From NCBI GenBank assembly GCA_016196415.1, contig JACPXS010000124.1, positions 1-18,560 on the forward strand: DNA of 18,560 nt, written 5' to 3'. Positions 9,373-16,576 of this stretch are shown here, piece by piece. Every line of letters starts with the position of its first letter. Positions within the stretch are counted from its first letter, which is position 1. Position numbers and translations under genes: made by a program. Source of the stretch: Candidatus Omnitrophota bacterium (GTDB lineage: Bacteria; Omnitrophota; Koll11; Aquiviventales; Aquiviventaceae). The notes beneath the pieces are model-generated. The model was not told the DNA's origin. It made no database searches and saw only the letters and a program-made list of their open reading frames with translations.

Positions 9373-9394
9373 CGTGCTAACGGCGTGCTAACGC
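9373..9394 (+). repeat. Tandem 11-bp motif, copy B
   Basis: CGTGCTAACGG plus CGTGCTAACGC, identical to 5601-5622, with the preceding hairpin and the following CAAGAG also shared. It starts 53 bp after the end of the tRNA core at 9320. Confidence 0.7.
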
Positions 9395-9441
9395 AAGAGA
9401 CCGAAGGAGGATCAGCAACGCTCAATCAGGAGCAAAGGACC

Positions 9442-9469
9442 TTGACACGATAGGGCAGTCTGTGATATT
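9442..9469 (+). promoter_or_regulatory. Promoter of the toxin-antitoxin pair
   Basis: TTGACA (9442-9447), 16-nt spacer, GATATT (9464-9469) preceded by TGT, an extended -10. The expected start is about 9476, giving a 28-nt leader with an AGGAG ribosome site. Antitoxins of this class usually autorepress here. Confidence 0.65.
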
Positions 9470-9503
9470 TTTTAGTTGGAAATCCGAGAATTCAGGAGAA
9501 GCC

Positions 9504-9794
9504 ATGACCAGCAAAATTATCACCTCGCCAGTTGGAGCGAAAGCCCAGGTGACCCTGCCTAAGGTGGTGCGAGAGGCGCTGCATCTGAAGGCGCAGCACG
9601 ATCTGGTGGGTTTTGTGATCCAGGGAGATCGTGTGGCCCTGACCCGTATCGAGCCGGTGCCGTCAACCGATCCGTTCACTGATGAGGAGTGGAAGAAGAT
9701 TGAACGGCTCGCTGTTCAGACCCCCGCTGCCACCTGTGAGAACGCGGCGGACTCCTTACGCTATCTCAAGCGACATCTCAGCAAACGTGGTTGA
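9504..9794 (+). CDS. AbrB/MazE-type antitoxin
   Basis: 96 residues. The N-terminal swapped-hairpin AbrB fold is seen in SPVGAKAQVTLPKVVREAL then a hydrophobic GFVIQGDRVALTRIE strand pair (about 8-46), the DNA-binding part. The acidic and helical C-terminus (FTDEEWKKIERLA, about 55-96) would wrap the toxin. ATG 9504 is chosen because AGGAG sits 6 nt upstream; an upstream in-frame ATG at 9462 overlaps the promoter. The stop overlaps the toxin start (TGATG), typical of toxin-antitoxin operons. It would bind its own promoter and neutralise the RelE-like product. The pair lies between two tRNA-fMet repeat copies. Confidence 0.88.
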   Translation: MTSKIITSPVGAKAQVTLPKVVREALHLKAQHDLVGFVIQGDRVALTRIEPVPSTDPFTDEEWKKIERLAVQTPAATCENAADSLRYLKRHLSKRG

Positions 9795-10069
9795 TGCGGT
9801 TTGCTTATCAGCCATCGTTCCTCGACGCTACCCGTCAACTTTCCCACGCGCAAGCGACTAAACTCCTGAAGGCCATTGAGAAATTCCAGCACGCTATGGA
9901 GACTCGCCAGTGGTCACAAGGCTTGGGTATTACCCATCTGCGAGACGACTATTTTGAATTCCGTGTGGACATCCACATGCGAGTGACCTATCGCCGTACC
10001 GGCGACCTCATCCAGTACATCCTGTACGGCAGCCACGATCAGGTGAGGCGTTTCCTGAAGGCGTTGTGA
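9794..10069 (+). CDS. RelE/ParE-superfamily toxin
   Basis: 91 residues from ATG 9794 (a TTG at 9791 is a less likely start). The family's core is seen in YFEFRVDIHMRVTYRRTGDLIQYILYGSHDQVRRFL: strand, Arg-rich strand, glycine turn, hydrophobic strand, then His and a closing helix. Two N-terminal helices (about 7-36) precede it. RelE relatives cut mRNA on the ribosome while ParE relatives poison gyrase; residues here do not settle which. Translation is coupled to the AbrB-type antitoxin, a less common pairing than RelB or Phd antitoxins. Likely keeps the surrounding segment from being lost. Confidence 0.85.
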   Translation: MRFAYQPSFLDATRQLSHAQATKLLKAIEKFQHAMETRQWSQGLGITHLRDDYFEFRVDIHMRVTYRRTGDLIQYILYGSHDQVRRFLKAL

Positions 10070-10084
10070 GGGTTGGGAATCTGA

Positions 10085-10112
10085 TAGACATGAATCTTGT
10101 TGGCCAGATAAT
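10085..10112 (+). promoter_or_regulatory. Promoter of the small lipoprotein gene
   Basis: TAGACA (10085-10090; five of six consensus bases), 16-nt spacer, GATAAT (10107-10112). The predicted start coincides with the A of the ATG at 10119, so this mRNA would be leaderless. Confidence 0.55.
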
Positions 10113-10118
10113 TTAGCG

Positions 10119-10544
10119 ATGCCGAGACGATTAGCAAGCATTCTTTCTGTACTGCTGATGAGTTCCGCTCTTGCGGGATGCGCCTCTGATTCAGGATGGC
10201 AGGCGAGCTGGCATGTCACCAAGATTAATCGTTGGACAAGCGTAAAGTCAGGCAATCGAGTCGTAAAGGCTGAGCAACTCGATTCCATCACAGACTCTGC
10301 GGCGATTGCGCGTATCGTTGAATTCCTCGACCGACATCGCCGCGGGTGGGAACCACTCATTGCCTCTCCTCCCCTTGGTTACGTAAGGGCCACCTTCTAT
10401 GAGCGAGGCAAGGAGATCTATTCATTGGATGTCTATGCCGATGATGGTTATGTAATTGCTCGACCGTTCGATGCTGGTCTCAAACGAAAGAATCTCTCCA
10501 AGGCTGACATGATGACGTTGCTTAAGCTTCTTGTTGTGTCCTGA
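10119..10544 (+). CDS. Small hypothetical lipoprotein
   Basis: 141 residues. Signal sequence with basic head and lipobox LAGC (lipidated Cys at about 21). The mature part is a small alpha/beta domain with no recognised motif. It includes SITDSAAIARIVEFLDRHR, GYVRATFYERGKEIYSLDVYADDGYVIARPF and a closing helix; the strand pattern resembles inhibitor-like or adaptor domains, but no function follows from that. It follows the toxin by 49 nt with its own promoter and no Shine-Dalgarno sequence. It lies inside the segment bounded by the 104-bp repeats, so it is probably cargo of an inserted element. Confidence 0.75.
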   Translation: MPRRLASILSVLLMSSALAGCASDSGWQASWHVTKINRWTSVKSGNRVVKAEQLDSITDSAAIARIVEFLDRHRRGWEPLIASPPLGYVRATFYERGKEIYSLDVYADDGYVIARPFDAGLKRKNLSKADMMTLLKLLVVS

Positions 10545-10573
10545 CCTTTCCGTAGTAATTCACCTCGCCGCAG

Positions 10574-10677
10574 AACCCGAAGGTCGTTGGTTCAAATCCA
10601 ACCCCCGCTACTCTTACAACATCACGGACTGACGCGAGCCACATCGGTGAGCGTCAGTCCGTGATGTTGTTAGATCC
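10574..10677 (+). repeat. 104-bp exact direct repeat, copy 2 (tRNA-fMet fragment plus hairpin)
   Basis: Exact copy of 5398-5501: the tRNA-fMet 3' half without its 5' half, then the 20-bp hairpin (10616-10670). It is followed by a GAGCGAGCGAAGCGAGTC element, an intergenic motif seen in many bacterial genomes. It is the right boundary of the putative island. The region 10678-10874 has no supported gene. Confidence 0.95.
10616..10670 (+). terminator. Second copy of the tRNA-fMet-associated hairpin
   Basis: 20-bp perfect stem with 15-nt loop, identical to 5440-5494. No intact RNA gene precedes it here, so its retention probably reflects duplication; it could still stop transcripts from the lipoprotein gene. 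Confidence 0.5.
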
Positions 10678-10874
10678 TAAGCGACCCTGAGCGAGCGAAG
10701 CGAGTCAAAGGGGAGTCGAGGGATTCCGCGTCACCCGTCACACTGATGCACGACCCCAGACCTCACAATTCGGTGGCGCTGTCGCCGAGGATATGCTAGC
10801 CTGAAAAATGACGATGGGCTCCCGAGACGCTTCCTCAGCCTCCTGTGACGATGGAGCAGGGCTTACGCGCTGGC

Positions 10875-11053
10875 ATGTCCCTGCGCGTCATCCAGACCCA
10901 ACTCGGCGCGGAGCTCTCCGGCGACCCGGAGACGGTCATCCTCGGGGTGAATGCCCTGGAGGCGGCGGCCCCGGTGAACTGGCCTTTGCCGAGCGCCCGA
11001 AGCAGCTCAGCCGGCCCCCAAGGAAGACGCGCCTGGCCACCATATCGCGATGA
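10875..11053 (+). pseudogene. lpxD: Relic of lpxD (UDP-3-O-acylglucosamine N-acyltransferase), N-terminus only
   Basis: From ATG 10875 the frame reads MSLRVIQTQLGAELSGDPET then VILGVNALEAAAP, the N-terminal uridine-binding domain pattern of LpxD (LGAELxGDPxxxIxGVxxLEEA). A one-base loss in the C-run 10969-10972 shifts the frame; the next frame continues PGELAFAERPKQLS, the expected GELSFL-type motif. That frame stops at 11053 without the left-handed hexapeptide-repeat domain, so only about 60 of roughly 340 residues remain. In the genome's working copy this enzyme would add the N-linked acyl chain in lipid A synthesis. It is non-functional here and may have been truncated by the neighbouring insertions. 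Confidence 0.6.
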
Positions 11054-11080
11054 TTCTGGGAGGTGGCGCGCGCTGCCGCA

Positions 11081-11109
11081 TTGACGCACGCGCCGCCGTT
11101 CGTTAGAAT
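11081..11109 (+). promoter_or_regulatory. Promoter of the cytochrome oxidase operon
   Basis: TTGACG (11081-11086), 17-nt spacer, TAGAAT (11104-11109). Start expected near 11116, leaving a leader of about 49 nt before the cytochrome c ATG. No Shine-Dalgarno sequence is evident in that leader. Confidence 0.7.
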
Positions 11110-11164
11110 AACGACCATTCGTTTCGCCGTGTCGCATCATTCATCAGCCTCGTGACTCCATCGC

Positions 11165-12562
11165 ATGCGGTTCGCTCCAGCATCCACGACGTACGGCAGG
11201 GCGTTGTCGGTTCTCCTGGTCTTCGGCGTGGGGATCGCCCGCGCGGCATCGGCCCAGCCGCCTACGCCGGATCTGCAGGCCGGTCGGGCCGCTTATCTCA
11301 AGTCCTGCGCTCGTTGCCACGGGATCAGTGGCCATGGCGACGGCCTCGATGCGAAGCGGTTCTATCCCCGGCCACGGGATTTCAGCCTGGGGGTCTACAA
11401 GTTCCGCAGCACCGCCAGCGGCACCCCGCCCACCGACGAGGATCTCATGCGGACCATCACCAGCGGGTTGCCGGGCACCAACATGCCGGATTGGCAATCG
11501 CTCGATGAAGCGACCCGCTGGCAACTCGTTTACTACCTGAAAAGCCTCTCGCCGACCTTTGCGCAGACCCAGCCCGCGCCCGTCAAACTCGCCCCCGATC
11601 CAGGACCCGCCCGCGCCGATCTGAAGACAGGCCGCGCCATCTACGAACAACTGGGGTGCGCGGCCTGTCACGGCCATACCGGACGGGCCAACGGGACCTC
11701 GGCGGCAGGAGTCGTGGATGATTGGGGAATGCCCATCCGCCCGGCCAACCTCACGCAAGGCTGGGCCTATCGCGGCGGGAACGATCCGCGCTCGGTGATG
11801 CTGCGCGTGCTGAGTGGCCTCGACGGCGCCGGGATGCCGTCCTACGCTGAGGCGCTCTCGCCGGAGGATGCGTGGCAGTTGGCCTACTACGTGGCGTCGC
11901 TGCAGGAAAACCCTCACTGGAATATGATCGCGCATCCGTTGATCGTTGAGGGGGAGCTGCCCGGCACCGCGGATGATCCCCGCTGGGCGTCGGCGGAACG
12001 GACCGATGTACGGTTGCGCAATGTGGTCAACGCCGCGGGTGAATGGACGGCCCCCCCGACTGTCCGAATGATGACCTTCGAGGCCATCGTCAACGGCGAG
12101 GGGATCAGTTTCCGACTCTCGTGGGATGACCCGACCAAGGACGTGAAGGCCTCGCCGGATCGCGTGGCTGTCCTGTTGAAGCCGGCCGAGACCCGAGGAG
12201 ATGTGGTGACTCTGCAGGCGTGGCCCTACGCCGGCTCCCCCTCGCTCGATCTGTGCGCGTGGTCCGCCGATACCGGGAACATCTTCGAAGCGCTGGCCTC
12301 AAATTTTGACGCCATCCAGCGACTGGGAAATTCACAGGCGCCCTTGGAAGGCGTCTCAGGGTATGATGACGGTCGGTGGCGAATCGTGTTTCGGCGCCCG
12401 CTTGAGCCCGCCAGTCCCTCAGGGGCTGCGACGATCACGCCGGAGGCGTTCACCCCCGTGGCGTTTGCGGTGTGGGACGGGGGCAATCCAGCGGCGCGCG
12501 CGGTGTCTCCGTGGCTGGAGCTTGCGCTGGGTCGCAGGCGAGAGGACGCATCCCACCACTGA
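11165..12562 (+). CDS. Diheme cytochrome c fused to an ethylbenzene-dehydrogenase-gamma-like domain
   Basis: 465 residues with a signal peptide (cleavage near ASA, about 30). Two class I cytochrome c domains follow: CARCH (48-52) with likely axial Met M107 in NMPDW, and CAACH (165-169) with M224 in GMPSY. The C-terminal third (about 255-460) resembles the heme b-binding gamma subunit of type II DMSO-reductase enzymes: SFRLSWDDPTKDV, DRVAVLLKP and WPYAGSPSLDLCAWSADTG. In that family a Met and a Lys near this last motif bind heme b; at the aligned places I see Ala and Ser, so heme b binding is doubtful. It would be periplasmic, feeding electrons to the CuA centre of CoxB. First gene of the operon, 118 nt before the copper lipoprotein gene. 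Confidence 0.85.
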   Translation: MRFAPASTTYGRALSVLLVFGVGIARAASAQPPTPDLQAGRAAYLKSCARCHGISGHGDGLDAKRFYPRPRDFSLGVYKFRSTASGTPPTDEDLMRTITSGLPGTNMPDWQSLDEATRWQLVYYLKSLSPTFAQTQPAPVKLAPDPGPARADLKTGRAIYEQLGCAACHGHTGRANGTSAAGVVDDWGMPIRPANLTQGWAYRGGNDPRSVMLRVLSGLDGAGMPSYAEALSPEDAWQLAYYVASLQENPHWNMIAHPLIVEGELPGTADDPRWASAERTDVRLRNVVNAAGEWTAPPTVRMMTFEAIVNGEGISFRLSWDDPTKDVKASPDRVAVLLKPAETRGDVVTLQAWPYAGSPSLDLCAWSADTGNIFEALASNFDAIQRLGNSQAPLEGVSGYDDGRWRIVFRRPLEPASPSGAATITPEAFTPVAFAVWDGGNPAARAVSPWLELALGRRREDASHH

Positions 12563-12680
12563 GCGCGCCGTCGGCTGTGGAGGCCAGCGGCCGTCATGAG
12601 TGTTCGAGGGGATCCGGAACACGCTGATCGATTCGAGAGCCGGGACATTATGCGGTGTCCCAGAGGATAAGGAGGTCGTC

Positions 12681-13487
12681 ATGACGAAACGTCCGCAACT
12701 GCTGTCACCGCTTGTGGTCACGATTGTTGTCGCGATTGGTTGTAGCGGCGGGAAGCCGCAAGATGCGGCGGCAAAGCCGGCAAGCGAAGCGCACACTCAG
12801 ACTACCGTCCAACTGGCGGCCTCGACGGCTGATGCCACGGCTCCTGCGGGAGGGGCGACGATCCTGGGTACGATTCGGTTCCAAGGGGTCGCGCCGGCTC
12901 AGGAACACATTGCCATGGACGCGGACCCGGTCTGCCAACAGCAGCACGCCTCACCGGTCTCCTTGGAGGAGGTGGTCGTCAACGGCAACGGGACGCTGAA
13001 GAACGTCTTCGTCTATGTCAAAGAGGGGCTGGCCGGATCCTTTCCTGCGCCCACGGCGGCCGTCACACTGGACCAGGCCGGGTGCTGGTACCATCCCCAC
13101 GTGCTCGGGATTCAGGTCAACCAGCCCCTTGAGATCCTCAACAGCGACTCGACGCTGCACAACGTCAACGCCAAGCCGGCCAACAACCAGCCGTTCAATG
13201 TGGCCCAGCCGGTCAAGGGGATGAAGACCACGAAGAAGTTCGCCAAACCGGAGTTGGGCGTGAAGTTCAAGTGTAACGTGCATCCCTGGATGAACGCGTA
13301 CGCGGCCGTGGTGGAGCATCCGTTCTTCAGCGTGAGCGATGACCAGGGTGGCTTCACCATCGCCGGGTTGCCGGCCGGCACGTACGTGATCGAGGCCTGG
13401 CATGAGAAGTACGGAACGCAAACCCAGACGGTGACGATCGCGGCCGGAGAGACCAAGTCGATGGAGCTCATCTACAAGGGGCAGTGA
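12681..13487 (+). CDS. Lipoprotein with plastocyanin-like copper site and carboxypeptidase-regulatory-like domain
   Basis: 268 residues. ATG 12681 follows AAGGAGGT at good spacing. Lipobox VAIGC (Cys 21) anchors it in the envelope; an Ala/Thr-rich linker (about 27-60) follows. The cupredoxin part (about 61-215) has the four ligands expected of a type 1 copper centre: H160 in LHNVNA, then C198, H201 and M204 in CNVHPWM. C85 and C135 (GCWYHPHV) may form a disulfide. The C-terminus (about 215-268) is a beta-sandwich like the regulatory domain of carboxypeptidases (GGFTIAGLPAGTYVIEAWHEKYG). Placed directly before coxB, it is a good candidate for an electron donor or for copper delivery to CuA or CuB; which of these is not shown by the sequence. 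Confidence 0.85.
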   Translation: MTKRPQLLSPLVVTIVVAIGCSGGKPQDAAAKPASEAHTQTTVQLAASTADATAPAGGATILGTIRFQGVAPAQEHIAMDADPVCQQQHASPVSLEEVVVNGNGTLKNVFVYVKEGLAGSFPAPTAAVTLDQAGCWYHPHVLGIQVNQPLEILNSDSTLHNVNAKPANNQPFNVAQPVKGMKTTKKFAKPELGVKFKCNVHPWMNAYAAVVEHPFFSVSDDQGGFTIAGLPAGTYVIEAWHEKYGTQTQTVTIAAGETKSMELIYKGQ

Positions 13488-14288
13488 GTGAGGCCAGGGG
13501 ACGGGTTGCTGAGCGAACGCTGTGATCGCGTGAGCCGGATGTGGCGGTGGACCCTGCGGGGACTTGCAGGAGCGGGGCTCTGGGGGCTCGCGCACGCTTC
13601 CGCCTGGGCGGCGGACCAGGGGCTGCGCGTCTGGCTGCCGGAAGGCATCACGACGACGGCTCCGGCCATCGACCGGCTCTTCTATGGTATCTTGGCGATC
13701 ACCGGGGCTGTCTTCGTTGCGGTGCAAGCGACCCTGGTGATCTTTCTGGTCCGGTACCGCCAACAGCCGGGCCGCCGAGCGTGGTACACCCACGGCAATA
13801 CGCTCATCGAGATCATCTGGACGGCCATTCCCGCGCTGATCCTCGTCTCATTAGCCTTGCACAGCCAGCGGGTGTGGTCGCAGGTCCGCGGCACCCCGCC
13901 CCCTCCAGACCTCGAAATTGAAATCACCGCCGAGCAGTTTGCCTGGAACATCCGCTATGCCGGTCCGGACGGCGTGCTCAACACGCCGGATGACATCACG
14001 ACAATCAATCAGCTGCACCTGCCCGTGCACCAGACGGTGCTGCTCCATCTCAAGTCCAAGGATGTCATCCACAGCTTCTTCGTCCCGCAGTTCCGGATGA
14101 AGCAAGACGCCGTGCCGGGGATCACCACGCGGCTGTGGGTGTCCGCGACCCGCACCGGGCAATTTGAAATTGCCTGTGCAGAGTTGTGCGGGCTTGGGCA
14201 CTACCGGATGCGAGGCTACCTGGCCATTGAGCCGCCGGAGGCATTTCAGGCGTGGCTGAGCAAGACACGCAAGGAGCACCCGTCATGA
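13488..14288 (+). CDS. coxB: Cytochrome c oxidase subunit II
   Basis: 266 residues from GTG 13488, which directly abuts the previous stop and has AAGGGG 6 nt upstream. ATG 13539 is an alternative that leaves a neat signal peptide ending AWA (41). Two membrane helices (about 63-88 and 106-126) anchor a periplasmic cupredoxin domain. The CuA site is complete: H195 (VIHSFFVPQFRMKQD), C230 and C234 with H238 and M241 (CAELCGLGHYRM). It passes electrons from cytochrome c or cupredoxin to heme a in CoxA. There is no fused cytochrome c domain, so it is not a caa3-type subunit II; the separate diheme protein upstream may fill that role. Its stop overlaps coxA by 4 nt. Confidence 0.96.
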   Translation: MRPGDGLLSERCDRVSRMWRWTLRGLAGAGLWGLAHASAWAADQGLRVWLPEGITTTAPAIDRLFYGILAITGAVFVAVQATLVIFLVRYRQQPGRRAWYTHGNTLIEIIWTAIPALILVSLALHSQRVWSQVRGTPPPPDLEIEITAEQFAWNIRYAGPDGVLNTPDDITTINQLHLPVHQTVLLHLKSKDVIHSFFVPQFRMKQDAVPGITTRLWVSATRTGQFEIACAELCGLGHYRMRGYLAIEPPEAFQAWLSKTRKEHPS

Positions 14289-16144
14289 GCACGGCGCCCC
14301 AGTCCGACTCAGCCCTTCGTCGCCATGTCCTCAAGGTGGTTGGCAGCCAGCTGCTGGTGCTGGCCTTGTTGACGGTGCCGTTCCTCGGCTTGCTGGATCG
14401 GCCGCACCTCCCCGCCGTGGTCATGGCCAGCCTCATCGGGTTGGGGATCGCGGTGGTGCGGCTGCGGGCGCATCTGTTCTCGACCGATCATAAGGCGATC
14501 GGCGTTCAGTTTCTGATGACGAGCCTGTTCATGCTCCTCTTCGGAGGGTTGTTGGCGATGCTCATCCGCTGGCAGCTTGGCTGGCCGGGTCACGCGCTTC
14601 CCTTCATGGAGCACCTCGCGCCCAACGGGATGCCCGGCGGGGTGATGGTGCCGGAGTACTACAACATGCTCTTCACCATGCACGGCTCCGTCATGATCTT
14701 CTTCGCCGTCATCCCGCTGCTCGTCGGGGTGTTCGGCAACTACCTCATCCCGCTCAAGATCGGCGCCGGGGATATGGCCTTTCCGCGCCTCAACATGATT
14801 TCCTACTGGCTCCTCCCTCCGGCGATCCTGACGGTCTGCGCGGGGTTGTTCCTGCAAGGGGGTGCGGCGGCATCCGGGTGGACGGCGTATGCGCCGTTGT
14901 CCACCACGCTCGGACCGGGGCAGGTCTGCTGGATCGTCGGCGTCATCATCCTGGGGAGCTCCTCGATCATGGGCGCGGTCAACTACGTGACCACGATCAT
15001 CAACCTGCGCGCTCCCGGCATGCACTTGTTCCGGATGCCGATGTCGATCTGGGCGCTCTTCATCACCGCCATCATCGTCCTCATGGCCACCCCGGTGCTG
15101 GCCTCGGCGCTCATCCTGCTCTTGTGCGACACGACACTCCATACGAGTTTCTTCTTGCCGGCCGGACTCATCATCGATGGTGTCGCGCAGTCCAACAGCG
15201 GTGGTCAGGTCTTGTTGTGGCAGCACCTGTTCTGGTTCTACTCGCATCCGGCGGTCTACATCATGATCTTGCCGGCGATGGGAATCGCCTCCGAAGTGCT
15301 GCCGGTCTTCGCCCGCAAGCCGCTATTCGGCTACCACTCCATGGTGTACGCGATGATGGCGATTGCCGCCTTGGGCTTTCTGGTGTGGGCGCACCACATG
15401 TTCGCCAGCGGGATGAATCCGACCCTGGGGACCAGCTTCATGGTTTCCACGATGGTGATCGCGGTGCCCTCGGCGATCAAGACCTTCAACTGGCTGGGCA
15501 CGCTGTGGCGGGGGTCCATCCGGCTGACCGCGCCGATGCTGCATGCGCTGGCGTTCGTCTCCATGTTCGTCATCGGCGGCCTCACCGGCATCTTTGCGGC
15601 GTCGACGCCCGTCGATCTCTATCTGCACGACACCTACTTCATCGTGGGCCACCTCCACTACGTGCTCTTTGGGGGCAGCCTCTTTGGGATTTTTGCGGGG
15701 ATCACGTTTTGGTTTCCGAAAATGTTTGGGCGCCTGATGCACGAGGGATGGGGCAAGCTCCATTTCTTCCTGACTCTCGTGTGCTTCAACGTGGTGATGT
15801 TCCCGATGTTCATCCTGGGGATCGCGGGTATGCCGCGGCGCATCTACGACTACACCCAGTACGCCCACCTGGCGCACGTCGGCGGGCTGAACCGGATGAT
15901 GAGCGTCGCCGCGTTCTGCCTGGGGCTCACGCAGCTTCTCTTTATCGTGAACTTCTTCTGGAGTCTCTTCCGCGGGAAACCCGCCGGCGAGAATCCCTGG
16001 AAGGCCAACACGCTGGAGTGGGCGACCTCCTCACCTCCGCCCCACGGGAACTTCGTCAGCACGCCCACCGTGTACCACGGGCCGTACGAGTATAGCGTGC
16101 CTGGCCGTCACGACGACTGGCTGCCACAGCATATTAAAGCGTAG
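14285..16144 (+). CDS. coxA: Cytochrome c oxidase subunit I, A2-type heme-copper oxidase
   Basis: 619 residues from ATG 14285, which overlaps the coxB stop (ATGA). It reduces O2 and pumps protons. Ligands: heme a H133 (TMHG) and H458; heme a3 H456 (VGHLHYV); CuB H321, H370 and H371, with Y325 for the His-Tyr cross-link. The helix VI motif is YSHPAVY (319-325) instead of GHPEVY, so the D-channel Glu is absent and Tyr-Ser takes its place, the signature of A2-type oxidases such as that of Rhodothermus marinus. D-channel entry D163 (DMAFPRLN) and K-channel K399 (PSAIKTF) are kept. An extra N-terminal pair of helices (about 20-60) precedes the usual first helix. No subunit III gene follows. Confidence 0.97.
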   Translation: MSTAPQSDSALRRHVLKVVGSQLLVLALLTVPFLGLLDRPHLPAVVMASLIGLGIAVVRLRAHLFSTDHKAIGVQFLMTSLFMLLFGGLLAMLIRWQLGWPGHALPFMEHLAPNGMPGGVMVPEYYNMLFTMHGSVMIFFAVIPLLVGVFGNYLIPLKIGAGDMAFPRLNMISYWLLPPAILTVCAGLFLQGGAAASGWTAYAPLSTTLGPGQVCWIVGVIILGSSSIMGAVNYVTTIINLRAPGMHLFRMPMSIWALFITAIIVLMATPVLASALILLLCDTTLHTSFFLPAGLIIDGVAQSNSGGQVLLWQHLFWFYSHPAVYIMILPAMGIASEVLPVFARKPLFGYHSMVYAMMAIAALGFLVWAHHMFASGMNPTLGTSFMVSTMVIAVPSAIKTFNWLGTLWRGSIRLTAPMLHALAFVSMFVIGGLTGIFAASTPVDLYLHDTYFIVGHLHYVLFGGSLFGIFAGITFWFPKMFGRLMHEGWGKLHFFLTLVCFNVVMFPMFILGIAGMPRRIYDYTQYAHLAHVGGLNRMMSVAAFCLGLTQLLFIVNFFWSLFRGKPAGENPWKANTLEWATSSPPPHGNFVSTPTVYHGPYEYSVPGRHDDWLPQHIKA

Positions 16145-16155
16145 GTCCGCACCTC

Positions 16156-16174
16156 ACGGGAATCGGCCCGTTTT
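16156..16174 (+). terminator. Weak hairpin with T-run after coxA
   Basis: ACGGG (16156-16160) pairs with CCCGT (16167-16171) around AATCGG, then TTT. The 5-bp stem is short, so partial attenuation between coxA and the distal genes is more likely than full termination. Confidence 0.35.
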
Positions 16175-16189
16175 GCGGTTGTCCAATTC

Positions 16190-16576
16190 ATGAGCACCAG
16201 CATGCCATCACGTTGCATCCCCGCACTCGTGGCTCTCATATGGCTAACCGGCTGTCAACCGAGTGGCCAGGCAAGGAACATGAAGGCGTGGGAGCTCTAT
16301 AGTTGGCGTGACGCTGATACCTGGCAGTTTTCGCTGATGGCGGGGACGAATCGCATAAAGAGTGCAGAGGAAATACGGATCGCCGGCGTCTCCGGCATCG
16401 AGGCGCTTGTGAAACAGTTAGAGCGGCTTGCGCCGGGCGAAGCGGTCTACTGGCAGATCGGCGGTCTCAGATCCGTGAGTACCCCATGGGGGGAACCGCC
16501 ACCACCCGAACTGGCAGATGCTGTGCAGGGCGCCTGTGACCGGCAAGGCCTGAAGCTTCACGTCATTACCGATTAA
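16190..16576 (+). CDS. Unknown small lipoprotein inside the oxidase operon
   Basis: 128 residues. Lipobox LTGC (Cys 22) after a short hydrophobic signal. The mature domain contains WELYSWRDADTWQFSLM, then GTNRIKSAEEI and GIEALVKQLERLAPGEAVYW: two or three strands, a helix, then a conserved-looking Trp. The C-terminal part (VQGACDRQGLKLHVITD) looks like a short Rossmann-type end. I do not recognise a named family or function. The stop overlaps the ctaA start by one base (TAATG), so it is translated together with heme A synthase. A role in oxidase assembly or heme handling is inferred from position only. No Shine-Dalgarno sequence precedes it. Confidence 0.75.
   Translation: MSTSMPSRCIPALVALIWLTGCQPSGQARNMKAWELYSWRDADTWQFSLMAGTNRIKSAEEIRIAGVSGIEALVKQLERLAPGEAVYWQIGGLRSVSTPWGEPPPPELADAVQGACDRQGLKLHVITD

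Noticed and set aside
9129..9425. Minus-strand reading frame of 98 codons containing GVGFEPTTFGL
   Set aside because: That peptide is the well-known artefact of translating the antisense of a tRNA T-arm; it covers the 41-bp tRNA-fMet copy and the terminator, with no start signal.
10808..11140. Overlapping frames on both strands around the lpxD relic
   Set aside because: Parts of the plus frames are explained as the frameshifted LpxD fragment; the minus-strand frames are GC-driven shadows with no motif or start signal.
14309..15247. Long minus-strand frame of 312 codons inside coxA
   Set aside because: Its extreme His/Asp/Arg/Gln content is the mirror of hydrophobic membrane-helix codons; coxA on the other strand is certain.
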